From the NCBI RefSeq assembly GCF_002080045.1, contig NZ_MUIN01000005.1, positions 206,362 through 270,361 of the forward strand: a DNA stretch of 64,000 bases, in the 5' to 3' direction. The position numbers and the translations under genes are program-made. Shown piece after piece: positions 7,026 through 16,237 of this stretch (position 1 is its first letter; each line of letters starts with the position of its first letter). This DNA comes from Pseudomonas sp. Bc-h (GTDB taxonomy: Bacteria; Pseudomonadota; Gammaproteobacteria; Pseudomonadales; Pseudomonadaceae). Under the pieces are notes generated by a model. The model did not search any database and was not told the origin of the DNA. It saw only the letters and a program-made list of their open reading frames with translations.

Positions 7026-9768
7026 ATGCCTGCTGCGAGCGGGTTGCCCAGCGCTGAGCACGGTGAATAAGTCGCTGTGCGAAATTTACATCGGCAGCCA
7101 CCAATTTTTTCCCGGTTTGGATATCCCTTACGTCGTGCCTCTCAACGTGACCAACCGGTTTTAATCCCACCACCGTCAACTTCTTTCTAGATGAAGTAGC
7201 GGGCAGGTAATGAATCTCGCTGACCTTAGCTAGCTCTCCGGGACCTACAAGAAGATGATCGGCGAGGAAACCATCACCGGCCACTTTTTTGGGTATATCT
7301 TTGTCCAAAACAAACATGACAGGCTCTGCATTGTTGGTCAGTTGATCGGTCCATCCTTCCAACCACCGAATACCATGCCGAGGAATTGCACTGGCGGACA
7401 TGTATCCGGCATCCATCACCACATCCCCTTTTCTTATCTTGGTACCATATATCCCTTCATCAGTTTTGACTGCCCTGTAAGCCGCGCCAGAGTACGCATT
7501 TAATATATTGAACTCCTCACCCATCGCGTTTATGCCAGCAGAAAGCTTAATACTATCCCTCTTTATTCTGCGGAGATGATCATTGACTTCCCTGTAAAAA
7601 TCGTTTCCCCCTTCCGAAAATTCAGAAATGATGGGGAGCTCCTTCATTTGCGACGAGACCGCCAGCAATTTATCAACCTGAAGTTGCTGCTCATCCCCTC
7701 TAAAGGCACGGTAATTTCCATTATTTTCCCGCGCGAACAACTCGATGAACTCAGCAACATCAGGTGATGCATCAGATTGCCACGGCCATCTGACAAGTCC
7801 TGACACATCGTTGAAATTAACAGGATGGTTGCCAACGAACGCGTACATGTTCAAACCACCCGCCTCTCTTATGGGATCCGGGTTGATCCACCGCATCAAC
7901 CACGGCGCGTAATACCTTAACCCGTAGTAATACAACCCTGACGCATCCCGCTCTTTGCCGGAGTACCGCACCGTTTTGTACTTCGCCTCCACCTCATTGC
8001 CTCCGGCGAACCAGGCCGTTTCTCCGTAGGGGTAGTAAATCTCTTGGCTGATCAACTGCGCATCGGCGTCGAGCTCCAATGTGCTCGACCCCAGATGATC
8101 GGTGAGGGCATACCGAATCTGGTCATTCTCCACAGTCGCAGGCGGCGCCGATTGCCAATGCAAGACCCGAACACTGCTATGCCCCGCCGTCATGGTGACG
8201 ACGTGCAACTCTTCGCCGGTTGCCGTGTTGCTGCGGATTTCCAGTCCCGGCAAATACCTCACTTCTTCGAGATTGGTAACGGTCCTGGCCTGGGTGGTAC
8301 GCACTTTGCGCACACGCATTCCCGCTGCGTCGTAGCGATACATTTCACTGTCGTTAGCAGCGGATTCGCGCTCAACCGGTGTGATCTGACTAAGTTGATT
8401 GCGCAAATCCCATGTCAAAGCCTGACCCAATTGCAGCTCACGCAAATTGCCGACAGCATCAAAACCGGCTGCTATCTGTTCTTCGCTGGGCGGCTGATCC
8501 CCGGTCTGCAACAAGCTGCGATTACTCAGCCGAGAAGTGGCAAAACTACGCGTGTGGTTTTGAGCCCCAACATGAACGAGCGTCTGTAGATTTCCTCCCG
8601 CGTCATATTCATATCGCTGGGTGTAGTTACTCAGTTCGTTCGCCGTAGGAAAAACCCGAAACCTGTCGTCGCCAGGGCCGCGATTGATCGCAGCGGCTTC
8701 ATAGCCATTCGCTTCGATCAGTTGATACAGCGTGTCGTAAGTAAACGTGCGCAGTCGCTCGATCTGCTGATTGGCGAAATGCCGAGTCGGTTGGGCACGG
8801 TCTTCGATGCTCACCACATTGCCGACCGGGTCGTAGACGTAGTTCAGGTCCTGAAGGCGACCCTCACCGGTGCGCAGTCTGATCAGACGGCCATCGACCG
8901 GGCCATAATCCAGCGCCGTCACAACACCGTTGCCTGCACTTTCAGAGCTGATACGGCCTTGCGCGTCGTATTGAATTTCACTAACCAACGTGCGCACCGC
9001 TTGCCCCAACAACTGCAAATTTGCAACCTTGAGCTGCCCCGCAATCGTCTGCGCGAGCGACTGCATGTTGCCCTTGGCATCGGTTTGTTCAAGCACATCA
9101 CCCAACGGGCCAAAGCGCCAAGTGGATTCAGCCTCCGCAAGCTCAAGCAAGTCGTCGCGCTCTTCTATCAGAAGAGGCCAGTCGGGCAAGTCGAGATCAA
9201 TCAAAAACCGACGCGTCTGCTTGATGACTTCGCCCGTCAGGTTGAAGGAAAGATTACCCAACGATCCCGCAGGGTCGTCATGCCGGATCAACTGACCGCA
9301 CTGATTGGCAAAAGAATCGCTTGTCGTGCCGTAGGTCAGACGTTCGGTGCAGACTTCATGGGCGCCACAACCTTCGAAAACAGCCACCGGGCGCAGCATC
9401 GAATCGTACTCGACACGCTTTACATGGCCCCGCGCATCCCACCGGCATTGGCGCTGCGCCGCCTCGCTCAACAGCTCGACACTCCAACCGGCATCGACGC
9501 TGTCACTGAGCAACACCTGCGCACTCAACGAATGAACAGTTTTCAAATTGGCAGAAGTCTCAGAAGCCTGATTCGCGGCAGCCCACAACCTCGGATCCCA
9601 ACGCTGGACCAGCCGACCTGCTGAATCGAAAGCACTGCGGTCAACGCGCTCGGAGATGGCATCGCCCGCTTTTCGCCGATGCAACGCCACGGAGCGAACC
9701 TGCAGCCCCCGAGGGTCGATCGCCGTCAGGGTCGGAGTATGAGTGTGCAAGGCGGAGGAATCAGACAT
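7024..9768 (-). CDS. TccC-like Rhs toxin with ADP-ribosyltransferase-like C-terminus
   Basis: About 914 residues from the ATG at 9768 (an alternative TTG at 9774 adds two). The N-terminus has the HTHTPTLTAIDPRGL motif of TccC/SepC-type insecticidal toxin components. YD/RHS repeats follow, then the Rhs-associated core (about residues 601-657: RYSGKERD, GLRYYAPWLMRW). The remaining 255 or so residues form the variable toxin domain. This has an Arg in AYRAVKT (about 765), a GYMSAS strand (about 788-793) and a LADHLLVGPGE turn (about 835-845), a layout like R / STS / ExE ADP-ribosyltransferases, with Asp where Glu is usual. The toxin end is more AT-rich than the shell. No TcA or TcB partner, and no immunity gene, is visible nearby. 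Confidence 0.85.
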   Translation of the reverse strand: MSDSSALHTHTPTLTAIDPRGLQVRSVALHRRKAGDAISERVDRSAFDSAGRLVQRWDPRLWAAANQASETSANLKTVHSLSAQVLLSDSVDAGWSVELLSEAAQRQCRWDARGHVKRVEYDSMLRPVAVFEGCGAHEVCTERLTYGTTSDSFANQCGQLIRHDDPAGSLGNLSFNLTGEVIKQTRRFLIDLDLPDWPLLIEERDDLLELAEAESTWRFGPLGDVLEQTDAKGNMQSLAQTIAGQLKVANLQLLGQAVRTLVSEIQYDAQGRISSESAGNGVVTALDYGPVDGRLIRLRTGEGRLQDLNYVYDPVGNVVSIEDRAQPTRHFANQQIERLRTFTYDTLYQLIEANGYEAAAINRGPGDDRFRVFPTANELSNYTQRYEYDAGGNLQTLVHVGAQNHTRSFATSRLSNRSLLQTGDQPPSEEQIAAGFDAVGNLRELQLGQALTWDLRNQLSQITPVERESAANDSEMYRYDAAGMRVRKVRTTQARTVTNLEEVRYLPGLEIRSNTATGEELHVVTMTAGHSSVRVLHWQSAPPATVENDQIRYALTDHLGSSTLELDADAQLISQEIYYPYGETAWFAGGNEVEAKYKTVRYSGKERDASGLYYYGLRYYAPWLMRWINPDPIREAGGLNMYAFVGNHPVNFNDVSGLVRWPWQSDASPDVAEFIELFARENNGNYRAFRGDEQQLQVDKLLAVSSQMKELPIISEFSEGGNDFYREVNDHLRRIKRDSIKLSAGINAMGEEFNILNAYSGAAYRAVKTDEGIYGTKIRKGDVVMDAGYMSASAIPRHGIRWLEGWTDQLTNNAEPVMFVLDKDIPKKVAGDGFLADHLLVGPGELAKVSEIHYLPATSSRKKLTVVGLKPVGHVERHDVRDIQTGKKLVAADVNFAQRLIHRAQRWATRSQQA

Positions 9769-9929
9769 GGCCAATGCAATCCATTGCAGTGAGTCGTTTA
9801 AGGCTAGCTTCCTGCCGAACTTGTGAATGACCGTTAGTCCGGCAGATCATCAGCCACGCGCAAAACGTCAATTGGTCTAATCCCTCCCATTCGGTAGGAT
9901 GCCCCCTCTGCATACGTGAGACCGAACAC

Positions 9930-10394
9930 ATGATCATCGGCGCCGTACTGATCCTCACCTGGCTGGTTCTTCTGCTGCGCTACCCCGCCAAGGCGCTGCC
10001 GGTTTCGCTGGCGGCTGCCGTCGGGCTGGCGATCGTGGCGGGCTTTGTGGTCTGGGAGGACAAGCGTGACGCGCAACGCCTCCAAAGGCTGCAGCTGCGT
10101 CTGGACTACGCTCCGCAACAATGCCCGATCGGCAAGCCGTTGTTGGTGCTGATCGATAACGGCAACGACGTGCCGTTGCAGGAACTGCGCTGGAAAGTCG
10201 GCGCCTACGCGCCGGGGGATACGGTCAACCTCGCCGATGACACCTACACCGCCCCGCGTTATCGCGGCCCGGGCGAGCTGTTGCCCGGCAGTCAATGGCA
10301 GGATTGCCTGCCCCTTCCGCCACTACGCAACGGATACCGGGCGCAGACGCTGCAGTTTCGCGCCGAACGCCTGCAAGGCACCTTCTCCGACTGA
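9930..10394 (+). CDS. Small membrane protein of unknown function
   Basis: A 154-residue protein with two hydrophobic segments at the N-terminus (about residues 2-16 and 22-41) and a hydrophilic domain of about 110 residues that would lie on one side of the inner membrane. The domain has a beta-like pattern (PLLVLIDNGNDVPLQELRWKV) that suggests a small Ig-like or FxLYD-like fold, but I see no catalytic motif. Similar pseudomonad proteins are sometimes labelled multidrug transporter; nothing here supports transport. It reads toward the short-chain dehydrogenase 31 bases downstream and may be co-transcribed with it. Confidence 0.7.
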   Translation: MIIGAVLILTWLVLLLRYPAKALPVSLAAAVGLAIVAGFVVWEDKRDAQRLQRLQLRLDYAPQQCPIGKPLLVLIDNGNDVPLQELRWKVGAYAPGDTVNLADDTYTAPRYRGPGELLPGSQWQDCLPLPPLRNGYRAQTLQFRAERLQGTFSD

Positions 10395-10425
10395 CTCATA
10401 ACAATTTCCTCAAGGAACGAATCAC

Positions 10426-11250
10426 ATGTCTGTCGTACTGATCACCGGTTGTTCCAGCGGTATCGGCCGCGCCATGGCGGATGCTTTTAAAGTGGCAGGC
10501 CATGAGGTGTGGGCATGTGCACGCAAGCCAGCGGATGTCGATGCACTGGCAGCCGCAGGATTTCGAGCAGTGGAGCTGGACGTCAACGACGGCGCTGCGC
10601 TGGAACGGCTCGCCACCGAACTTGAACGACATGGCAAAGGTCTGGACGTGCTGATCAACAACGCCGGCTATGGCGGCATCGGTCCGTTGCTCGATGGCGG
10701 CGTGGAAGCCATGCGCAGGCAATTCGAGACCAACGTCTTCTCCATTGTAGGGGTCACCCGTGCGCTGTTTCCTTTACTGCGCCAGAACAAGGGCATGGTG
10801 GTGAATATCGGCAGCGTTTCCGGCGTGCTGGTCACTCCATTCGCTGGCGCTTACTGCGCATCTAAAGCCGCCGTGCATGCAATGAGCGACGCCCTGCGCA
10901 TGGAGCTGGCGCCATTTGGCGTGCATGTCATGGAAGTACAGCCCGGAGCCATTGATACGCACTTCGCCAAGAACGCTAGCCACGAAGCCGAGCAAATCAT
11001 TCATGAGGGTTCAGCGTGGTGGCCATTACGCGAAGGCATCCGGGCTCGGGCCAATGCGTCACAGAACCATCCGACCCCTGCACGCAAATTCGCCCAGGAT
11101 GTGCTCAATGCAGTGCAACAACCCAGACCGCGAAGACTCCTGCGCTCAGGCAATGGGAGCCTTGCCCTCCCATTGATGGAGCGCCTGCTGCCCAAGGCAC
11201 TGCTGGAAAAAATTCTGCGCACTCGGTTCAGATTAAATTCCTCGCTGTAA
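10426..11250 (+). CDS. Short-chain dehydrogenase/reductase
   Basis: A 274-residue classical SDR. The cofactor loop is TGCSSGIG at residues 7-14, NNAG occurs near residue 82, and the catalytic Ser...Tyr-x3-Lys is GSVSG / YCASK (about 128-150). Classical SDRs oxidise or reduce alcohols, ketones or steroids with NAD(P). The absence of an acidic residue after the second strand (ACARKP) hints at NADP(H). The start has AAGGAACG upstream. It probably shares a transcript with the preceding small membrane protein. Substrate unknown. Confidence 0.85.
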   Translation: MSVVLITGCSSGIGRAMADAFKVAGHEVWACARKPADVDALAAAGFRAVELDVNDGAALERLATELERHGKGLDVLINNAGYGGIGPLLDGGVEAMRRQFETNVFSIVGVTRALFPLLRQNKGMVVNIGSVSGVLVTPFAGAYCASKAAVHAMSDALRMELAPFGVHVMEVQPGAIDTHFAKNASHEAEQIIHEGSAWWPLREGIRARANASQNHPTPARKFAQDVLNAVQQPRPRRLLRSGNGSLALPLMERLLPKALLEKILRTRFRLNSSL

Positions 11251-11442
11251 TCTGCCGATGACCTCCCTTTAAAAAAGGTAAGAAAAGCTACCAATAAAAA
11301 ACCTGCGTCGCTTGCTGCTGAAGGAGTGGTACTACAGAACGGGGCAGAGTATCGCGTTAGAGTTCTTCCAGTTGCCCTGAGCTTTCAGGGTCAAATCAGG
11401 CAGGTCCTCGAAGAGGGCTGTCCTTTGTCAAGGAAGACAACC

Positions 11443-12882
11443 ATGAATCCACTGCTCCAGGATCCCCTTGCTATAAATGAATATTTCGACATCGACGATT
11501 GGGAATTTACCCACGTCGGGCCCGAAAACACACCGGTGTTCACGCTAACCCCGGAGGGCAAAAAACGCCTGACCAAAGATGCTATTGCACTGTATGACCG
11601 AGCCTTTAGCGTGCACTTGGTAAATCCGTCCTCCTACATTGAGGCGTCGATACGCAAGATCATCGATCACTCAAGTGCTTCACAAGAACTAAAAGAACGT
11701 ATTAACGGTAAGACACTCATCGCGGTCGACAGTGTGATCAGCCGAGAGACCTACATACAAAGGCGCAGCAAACTGAAATGGTTAGAGCGCTATTCACCGG
11801 CAGTGTGGCTTTGGATAAACGCTCCGTGGGGAGAAGAAACACGCCATTGCCCTCTCGATGAAATTGTCACGGATACCTACCGACGTAAGTCAGGTATCTG
11901 GCACACGGTCAAGTGGCCTTCCGACTTTCCTGAGGACCTCGTGCACGCTCTCGAATCCGCGAACTTGCAAGCCAGCTATCAGGCAGAGATCAATCGGCAC
12001 TTGAACACGCCTGAGGCCGCATTCGTGGCGAAACTGCAGTTGCGTAGCGAGGTGCACACCCATCTTCGAGAGTTCGTCAAACGCCCACACGTATCCGAAT
12101 TCTACAAAAAACTGGTTGCCGACTATTTCAAGAAAAAGGTGGCGCTCCAGCTCGTGGAATTCGCAAGCCGTGTCAGCCGAACGTATGTTTCGCAAGCGCT
12201 GTTTCTGGCGTATCCATCGAACGCGCTGAAGGCTGAGGGGGGATTGCTGATTTTTGTGGGCGAGGCCGTCGAGAATTCGATCATGGAGTTACCCAACAAA
12301 GACCGCCAACAGTTCATACAGTCGCCTGGCCCGCTGCACGCTTTGATCCTGAGTCGTTTGTCCTTGCATAACCAGCTCAGAACGGGCAACGAGAAGCTCG
12401 CCTATTACACGAGTTTTCCAGTAGGAGGCCCGAGAGTCGTGTCGCCTCTACAGTTTCACAAAGTGGATGACGCATTCGATAGGTTGAATGACCTGAAGAT
12501 CAAACGATTGAATTCGGACATCGACTTTTTGGTATCCACAGACGAGGAACGCCTGACTGCGAGGCACATGAAAGCAGCCGCGAAAGCGCTTGAACTCATT
12601 GCCAAAGCTGCAGCAGTGCCCGCTGCCCCCGTAAGCGCAACGGCTGCGCTGCTCCTAGGTTTTCTAACGGGCTTCGCGGCGATTGTGCTCGAAGCAGCAC
12701 AAGGCGCGATTGCGGATAATCCCGCAGACGCCGAAGCCCATTTCAAAGCGGCTTTATGGGGGTATGCCCAACTCGTAGTCGGAACCGTTCTGGGAGAGTC
12801 GCTCGACTCGGCGTTTGACAATGAGGCCACGACCGCGATTGCCGGCGAACTCTTCGAGCACGTCACTGCACTGGAAGATTAG
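11443..12882 (+). CDS. Large hypothetical, toxin-like, with a late membrane segment
   Basis: 479 residues from the ATG at 11443, which has AAGGAAG eight bases upstream; the frame stays open back to 11326, but that part looks non-coding. No enzyme motif is visible. The N-terminal 390 residues are soluble and charged. A long hydrophobic, Ala-rich stretch follows (about residues 385-430), then an acidic tail. The order (LHNQLRTGNEKLAYYTSFP, a basic stretch, a helix ending in ERLTARHMKAAAK, then a hydrophobic segment) resembles the C-terminal part of the DUF6543-type protein at 42-45.5 kb. Base and codon use is more AT-rich than in the neighbours. Function unknown; a secreted toxin is a guess. 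Confidence 0.7.
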   Translation: MNPLLQDPLAINEYFDIDDWEFTHVGPENTPVFTLTPEGKKRLTKDAIALYDRAFSVHLVNPSSYIEASIRKIIDHSSASQELKERINGKTLIAVDSVISRETYIQRRSKLKWLERYSPAVWLWINAPWGEETRHCPLDEIVTDTYRRKSGIWHTVKWPSDFPEDLVHALESANLQASYQAEINRHLNTPEAAFVAKLQLRSEVHTHLREFVKRPHVSEFYKKLVADYFKKKVALQLVEFASRVSRTYVSQALFLAYPSNALKAEGGLLIFVGEAVENSIMELPNKDRQQFIQSPGPLHALILSRLSLHNQLRTGNEKLAYYTSFPVGGPRVVSPLQFHKVDDAFDRLNDLKIKRLNSDIDFLVSTDEERLTARHMKAAAKALELIAKAAAVPAAPVSATAALLLGFLTGFAAIVLEAAQGAIADNPADAEAHFKAALWGYAQLVVGTVLGESLDSAFDNEATTAIAGELFEHVTALED

Positions 12883-12954
12883 GAGGGCTTCGACCGCATG
12901 ACGATCGATGATGCGGCCAGATGCATCCTTCAAAATGTCTGCAGCTGGCCCTGA

Positions 12955-13809
12955 TCACTCAGGGTTCACTATGACCGTACATGTGATGCCCGCTGCCAAT
13001 ACCACGCCGTCCGGCACGTTATCCAGGTGGATACGTACCGGAACGCGTTGGGCAAGGCGGACCCAGTTGAAGGTCGGGTTGACGTCGGCGATCAGTTCGC
13101 GGCTTTCTGGGTTGTCGCGGTCGTAGATGGCGCGGGCGATGCTTTCGACGTGGCCCTTCATCACTTCGCCGCTCATCAGCTGCATGTCGGCCGGGTCGCC
13201 GATTTTGACGTGGGGCAGTTTGGTTTCTTCGAAGAAGCCGTAGACCCAGAACGAGTTCTTGTCGACGACCGCCATCTTGGCTTCGCCGATGCGGGCGTAG
13301 TCGCCGCGATGCACATTGAGGTTGGTCACGTAGCCATCGACGGCAGCCAGCACTTTGGTGCGTTGCAGGTTGAGTTGCGCCGCTTCCAGCTGCGCCAAGG
13401 CCAATTGGTAATCGGCCTGCGCGGAATTGGCGACGTTGGAGGCGTCTTCGCGGTTTTCTGCGGAAATCACCAACGCGTCCATGTCTTTGCGCCGACTGGC
13501 GTTGACCTTGCGCATTTCCCAGGTCGCTTTGCGCGAGGCCACCATCGCCTCGGCCTGTTTGACGGCCAACTGATAATGCTCGGGGTCGATCTGCATCAGC
13601 AGGTCACCCTTTTTCACCGGCTGGTTGTCCTTGACCGGCACATCGACAACTACGCCGGTGACATCGGCGGCGACGTTGATCACATCGGCGCGCACGCGTC
13701 CGTCGCGGGTCCACGGGGTGTCCATGTAGTGAATCCACAGCAGCCGGCCGATCCAGATGGCCAGCGCGAGAATCAACAGGGTGGCGATCAGACTGATCAG
13801 TTTTTTCAT
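12955..13809 (-). CDS. HlyD-family periplasmic adaptor, AaeA-like
   Basis: 284 residues with an N-terminal anchor (LISLIATLLILALAIWIG), a lipoyl-like half-motif (TGVVVDVPVKDNQPVKKGD), an alpha-hairpin (about 85-150) and the second half-motif (VDGYVTNLNVHRGD). This is the membrane-fusion subunit that links an inner-membrane exporter to an outer-membrane channel. It is the last gene of a four-gene set (outer-membrane factor, FUSC transporter, DUF1656, adaptor) that matches AaeXAB-type aromatic carboxylic acid efflux. The gap to the DUF1656 gene is 39 bases. Confidence 0.9.
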   Translation of the reverse strand: MKKLISLIATLLILALAIWIGRLLWIHYMDTPWTRDGRVRADVINVAADVTGVVVDVPVKDNQPVKKGDLLMQIDPEHYQLAVKQAEAMVASRKATWEMRKVNASRRKDMDALVISAENREDASNVANSAQADYQLALAQLEAAQLNLQRTKVLAAVDGYVTNLNVHRGDYARIGEAKMAVVDKNSFWVYGFFEETKLPHVKIGDPADMQLMSGEVMKGHVESIARAIYDRDNPESRELIADVNPTFNWVRLAQRVPVRIHLDNVPDGVVLAAGITCTVIVNPE

Positions 13810-13848
13810 CTCGGACTCTTCTCGAAGCCATGTTTCATAGCGGGTGCC

Positions 13849-14049
13849 TCAACGGTAAACAGTGAGCGCCATCGCGCCAAAAATGCAGCTGAACAGGCTC
13901 AGACGCAAAAGCGCCGGATGCCAGAAAAAGCGGTACAAATCGAAGCCGGACATGAAGCGGTCCAGCGCCCAGGCGAGGACCATGGCGATCAGAAACATCA
14001 CGGTCACGGTCGGCATGTAAACGCCGTGGAAGGCGATTTCACGAGGCAT
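13849..14049 (-). CDS. DUF1656 small membrane protein, AaeX-like
   Basis: 66 residues starting MPREIAFHG, with two membrane helices (about 13-30 and 45-64). This small family is found with AaeA/AaeB-type efflux pairs and is thought to be an accessory membrane subunit; its role is not established. The start overlaps the end of the FUSC gene by 11 bases, so the two are translationally coupled. The longer open frame back to 14217 runs inside the FUSC gene and is not supported. Confidence 0.88.
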   Translation of the reverse strand: MPREIAFHGVYMPTVTVMFLIAMVLAWALDRFMSGFDLYRFFWHPALLRLSLFSCIFGAMALTVYR

Positions 14050-16237
14050 GGGAAAGTCCTTGTGGCAGTTGCGCCGAAGCTTGCGACGGGGCGTAGGTCG
14101 CCAACGGCGATTGCGGATCAAGCAGACAGGTACGGATGAAGTGCAGGTAGCTCTTAACCCGACGCAGTGCCGAGGTATCGAAGTGCGGCGCGAACGGCTC
14201 GTCGGTGTTCTGCACACAGATGATCGCGTGGTCTACCGCGTACAGACTGCGCGCAAGGTTGTGCCGATCCGGCTGAATGAACAGGCGCACCAGCGAGCGG
14301 CCCATGGCGCGGATCGCCTGACGCCAGGGCTGCGACTCGGCGTAGCTGGGGTGAACCGGCAAGATGGCTTGCTCGCGGCGCAGTTCGATGATGGCATGGC
14401 CGATTTCCAGCACCACGAACATCCAGCGCAGCAGGTTGCGCTGCACCACCGGTTGCCCGGCCGCCAGCCCGTAAGCCTGATGCATCAGGTCGCGCGTGCG
14501 GCTTTCAAAGTTGGAACGAATGCCTTTGAGCGGCGCACTGATCGCAAAGCCCACCTGCTGGCGCAAGTCGCCCTCAAGACGCTGCCACAGCCAGCGACTG
14601 TTGGGCGGCATGATGATCGCCCCCGCCGCTGCGCACAGCAGCATACCGAGGACCATGGCGATGTAGTCGTTGATGAAGGTGTACGGGTTGTAGACCGTGA
14701 GGTTGTCCGGCGCCGAACCGATGCAGAAGAAGATCAGCAGCCCCAGGCCATAGCCCGCCCACTGCGGCCGGGTGGTCAGAAATGCACCGAAAGCGAAGAC
14801 CGGCGCCAGGACCATGCACAGCAGGGGAAAGCCGTCGATCTGTGGAAACACGAAGAAGGTGACGAAGAAGCCGGATACCGCACCCAACGCAGTGCCGCAG
14901 GCCATTTGAAACGACATGCGACGCGGGTTCGGCGTGGTGGCCGACAGCGCGACGGTCGCGGCAGACACCAGTGTCATGGTCGCGCCGCTGGGCCAGGCCG
15001 TGGCGACCCAATACGCCGACATCACACCGAGAATCACTGTGGCGCGCAGCCCCGACGCCAGCGACAACATCCAGTTGGTGGTATTGACGAACGGCTCCAC
15101 CCACTTCTCCCGCTCGTGGCTGTGATCAGCGAGAGAGGCGTGGGTCTGTGCGTAGTCGTGCAGGTCATCGACGAATCGATAAAGCAGTTCGTAGGCCGTG
15201 TGAAAATCCAGCAGATCGTCGTCGCTTGGGCCGGTCTGAACGAACTCAGCGCGCAGGCTGCGAACGTGTTCCGGCAGACCGGCCTTGTACTCGCTCAGGC
15301 GACTCGCCAATAGCGCGGCATCGGCATTGGTCAGCGCACGCCCGGCGAATTGATCGAGTAATTCGGCCAAGGCCTGGAGACCGGGCTCGATGGCCTGAAC
15401 GGCAGGCGTCACACCGCGACTGCGCAGGCGCTCCAGCAGTTGATGCAAGGCGTTGAAGCGGGTGGTGATGGTCATGAATTCGCTGTTCAGGCGATTGAGG
15501 CGGCCGTTACGACGACGCATGTGCGGGTCTTCGAATACCGTCACGGCGCGCAAGCCTTCCAACCCCACGGCATCGGCGATGAAGCGCACGTTGCTGGCTT
15601 CGAACGCAGCCGGATCGCTGTCACCGCGCAGGCCATTGCTGACGAACTGAGCGAACACGCCAAAGCGCTGATACAGGGCATTGCGCATGGCGGCGCCCGA
15701 GCTCTGTGGCAGGATCGCCGCCGTCACCAGCGTGGAGCAGATGATACCCAGCGAGATTTCCAGCACCCGCCAGACTGCCGCCATGAACGAGGTGTCCGGA
15801 TGCGCCAGCGCTGGCAGGCCGGTCATGGCGGCGGTGTAACCGGCGAGCACGAAACCGTAAGCGCGGAAATTGCGATAGCGCGCAGCACCGGCACAGCAAA
15901 AACCGACCCAGATCGCCAGGCTGCCAAGAAACAGTTCGCTGTTCTGAGCGAACAGAGCCATCAGCGTCACCATCACCACCGAGCCCGCGAGGGTGCCGAG
16001 CAAACGATAGAAGCTCTTGGCGAACACGTGCCCGCTCTGCGGCTGCATGACGATGAATACCGTAATCATCGCCGTGCGCGGTTGCGGCAACTCAAGACGC
16101 ATCGCCACCCAATAGGTCAGAAATGCCGCGATCAGCACCTTGAAAATGTAGATCCAGGTCACTCCATCGCTGCGCGCCCAGCCATTGAACTCGCGGCGCC
16201 ATTCCAGCGATCTGAACCAGTGCAGGGCTGTGTTCAT
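14039..16237 (-). CDS. FUSC-family inner-membrane transporter, AaeB-like
   Basis: 732 residues in two halves, each with a block of membrane helices (about 35-185 and 395-540) followed by a cytoplasmic domain, as in fusaric-acid-resistance and AaeB exporters. The family exports aromatic or hydroxybenzoic acids with a HlyD adaptor. The gene overlaps the outer-membrane factor by 4 bases (ATGA) and the DUF1656 gene by 11. A divergent LysR gene follows the outer-membrane factor, the usual arrangement for inducible aromatic-acid efflux. The substrate cannot be read from sequence. Confidence 0.9.
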   Translation of the reverse strand: MNTALHWFRSLEWRREFNGWARSDGVTWIYIFKVLIAAFLTYWVAMRLELPQPRTAMITVFIVMQPQSGHVFAKSFYRLLGTLAGSVVMVTLMALFAQNSELFLGSLAIWVGFCCAGAARYRNFRAYGFVLAGYTAAMTGLPALAHPDTSFMAAVWRVLEISLGIICSTLVTAAILPQSSGAAMRNALYQRFGVFAQFVSNGLRGDSDPAAFEASNVRFIADAVGLEGLRAVTVFEDPHMRRRNGRLNRLNSEFMTITTRFNALHQLLERLRSRGVTPAVQAIEPGLQALAELLDQFAGRALTNADAALLASRLSEYKAGLPEHVRSLRAEFVQTGPSDDDLLDFHTAYELLYRFVDDLHDYAQTHASLADHSHEREKWVEPFVNTTNWMLSLASGLRATVILGVMSAYWVATAWPSGATMTLVSAATVALSATTPNPRRMSFQMACGTALGAVSGFFVTFFVFPQIDGFPLLCMVLAPVFAFGAFLTTRPQWAGYGLGLLIFFCIGSAPDNLTVYNPYTFINDYIAMVLGMLLCAAAGAIIMPPNSRWLWQRLEGDLRQQVGFAISAPLKGIRSNFESRTRDLMHQAYGLAAGQPVVQRNLLRWMFVVLEIGHAIIELRREQAILPVHPSYAESQPWRQAIRAMGRSLVRLFIQPDRHNLARSLYAVDHAIICVQNTDEPFAPHFDTSALRRVKSYLHFIRTCLLDPQSPLATYAPSQASAQLPQGLSHAS

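Noticed and set aside
9930..10394. Drug transporter label for the small membrane protein
   Set aside because: Only two short hydrophobic segments and a soluble domain; nothing resembles a transporter.
14048..15313. 421-residue plus-strand open frame over the FUSC gene
   Set aside because: Overlaps a clear transporter gene; Arg/Gln/His-rich with no recognisable domain.
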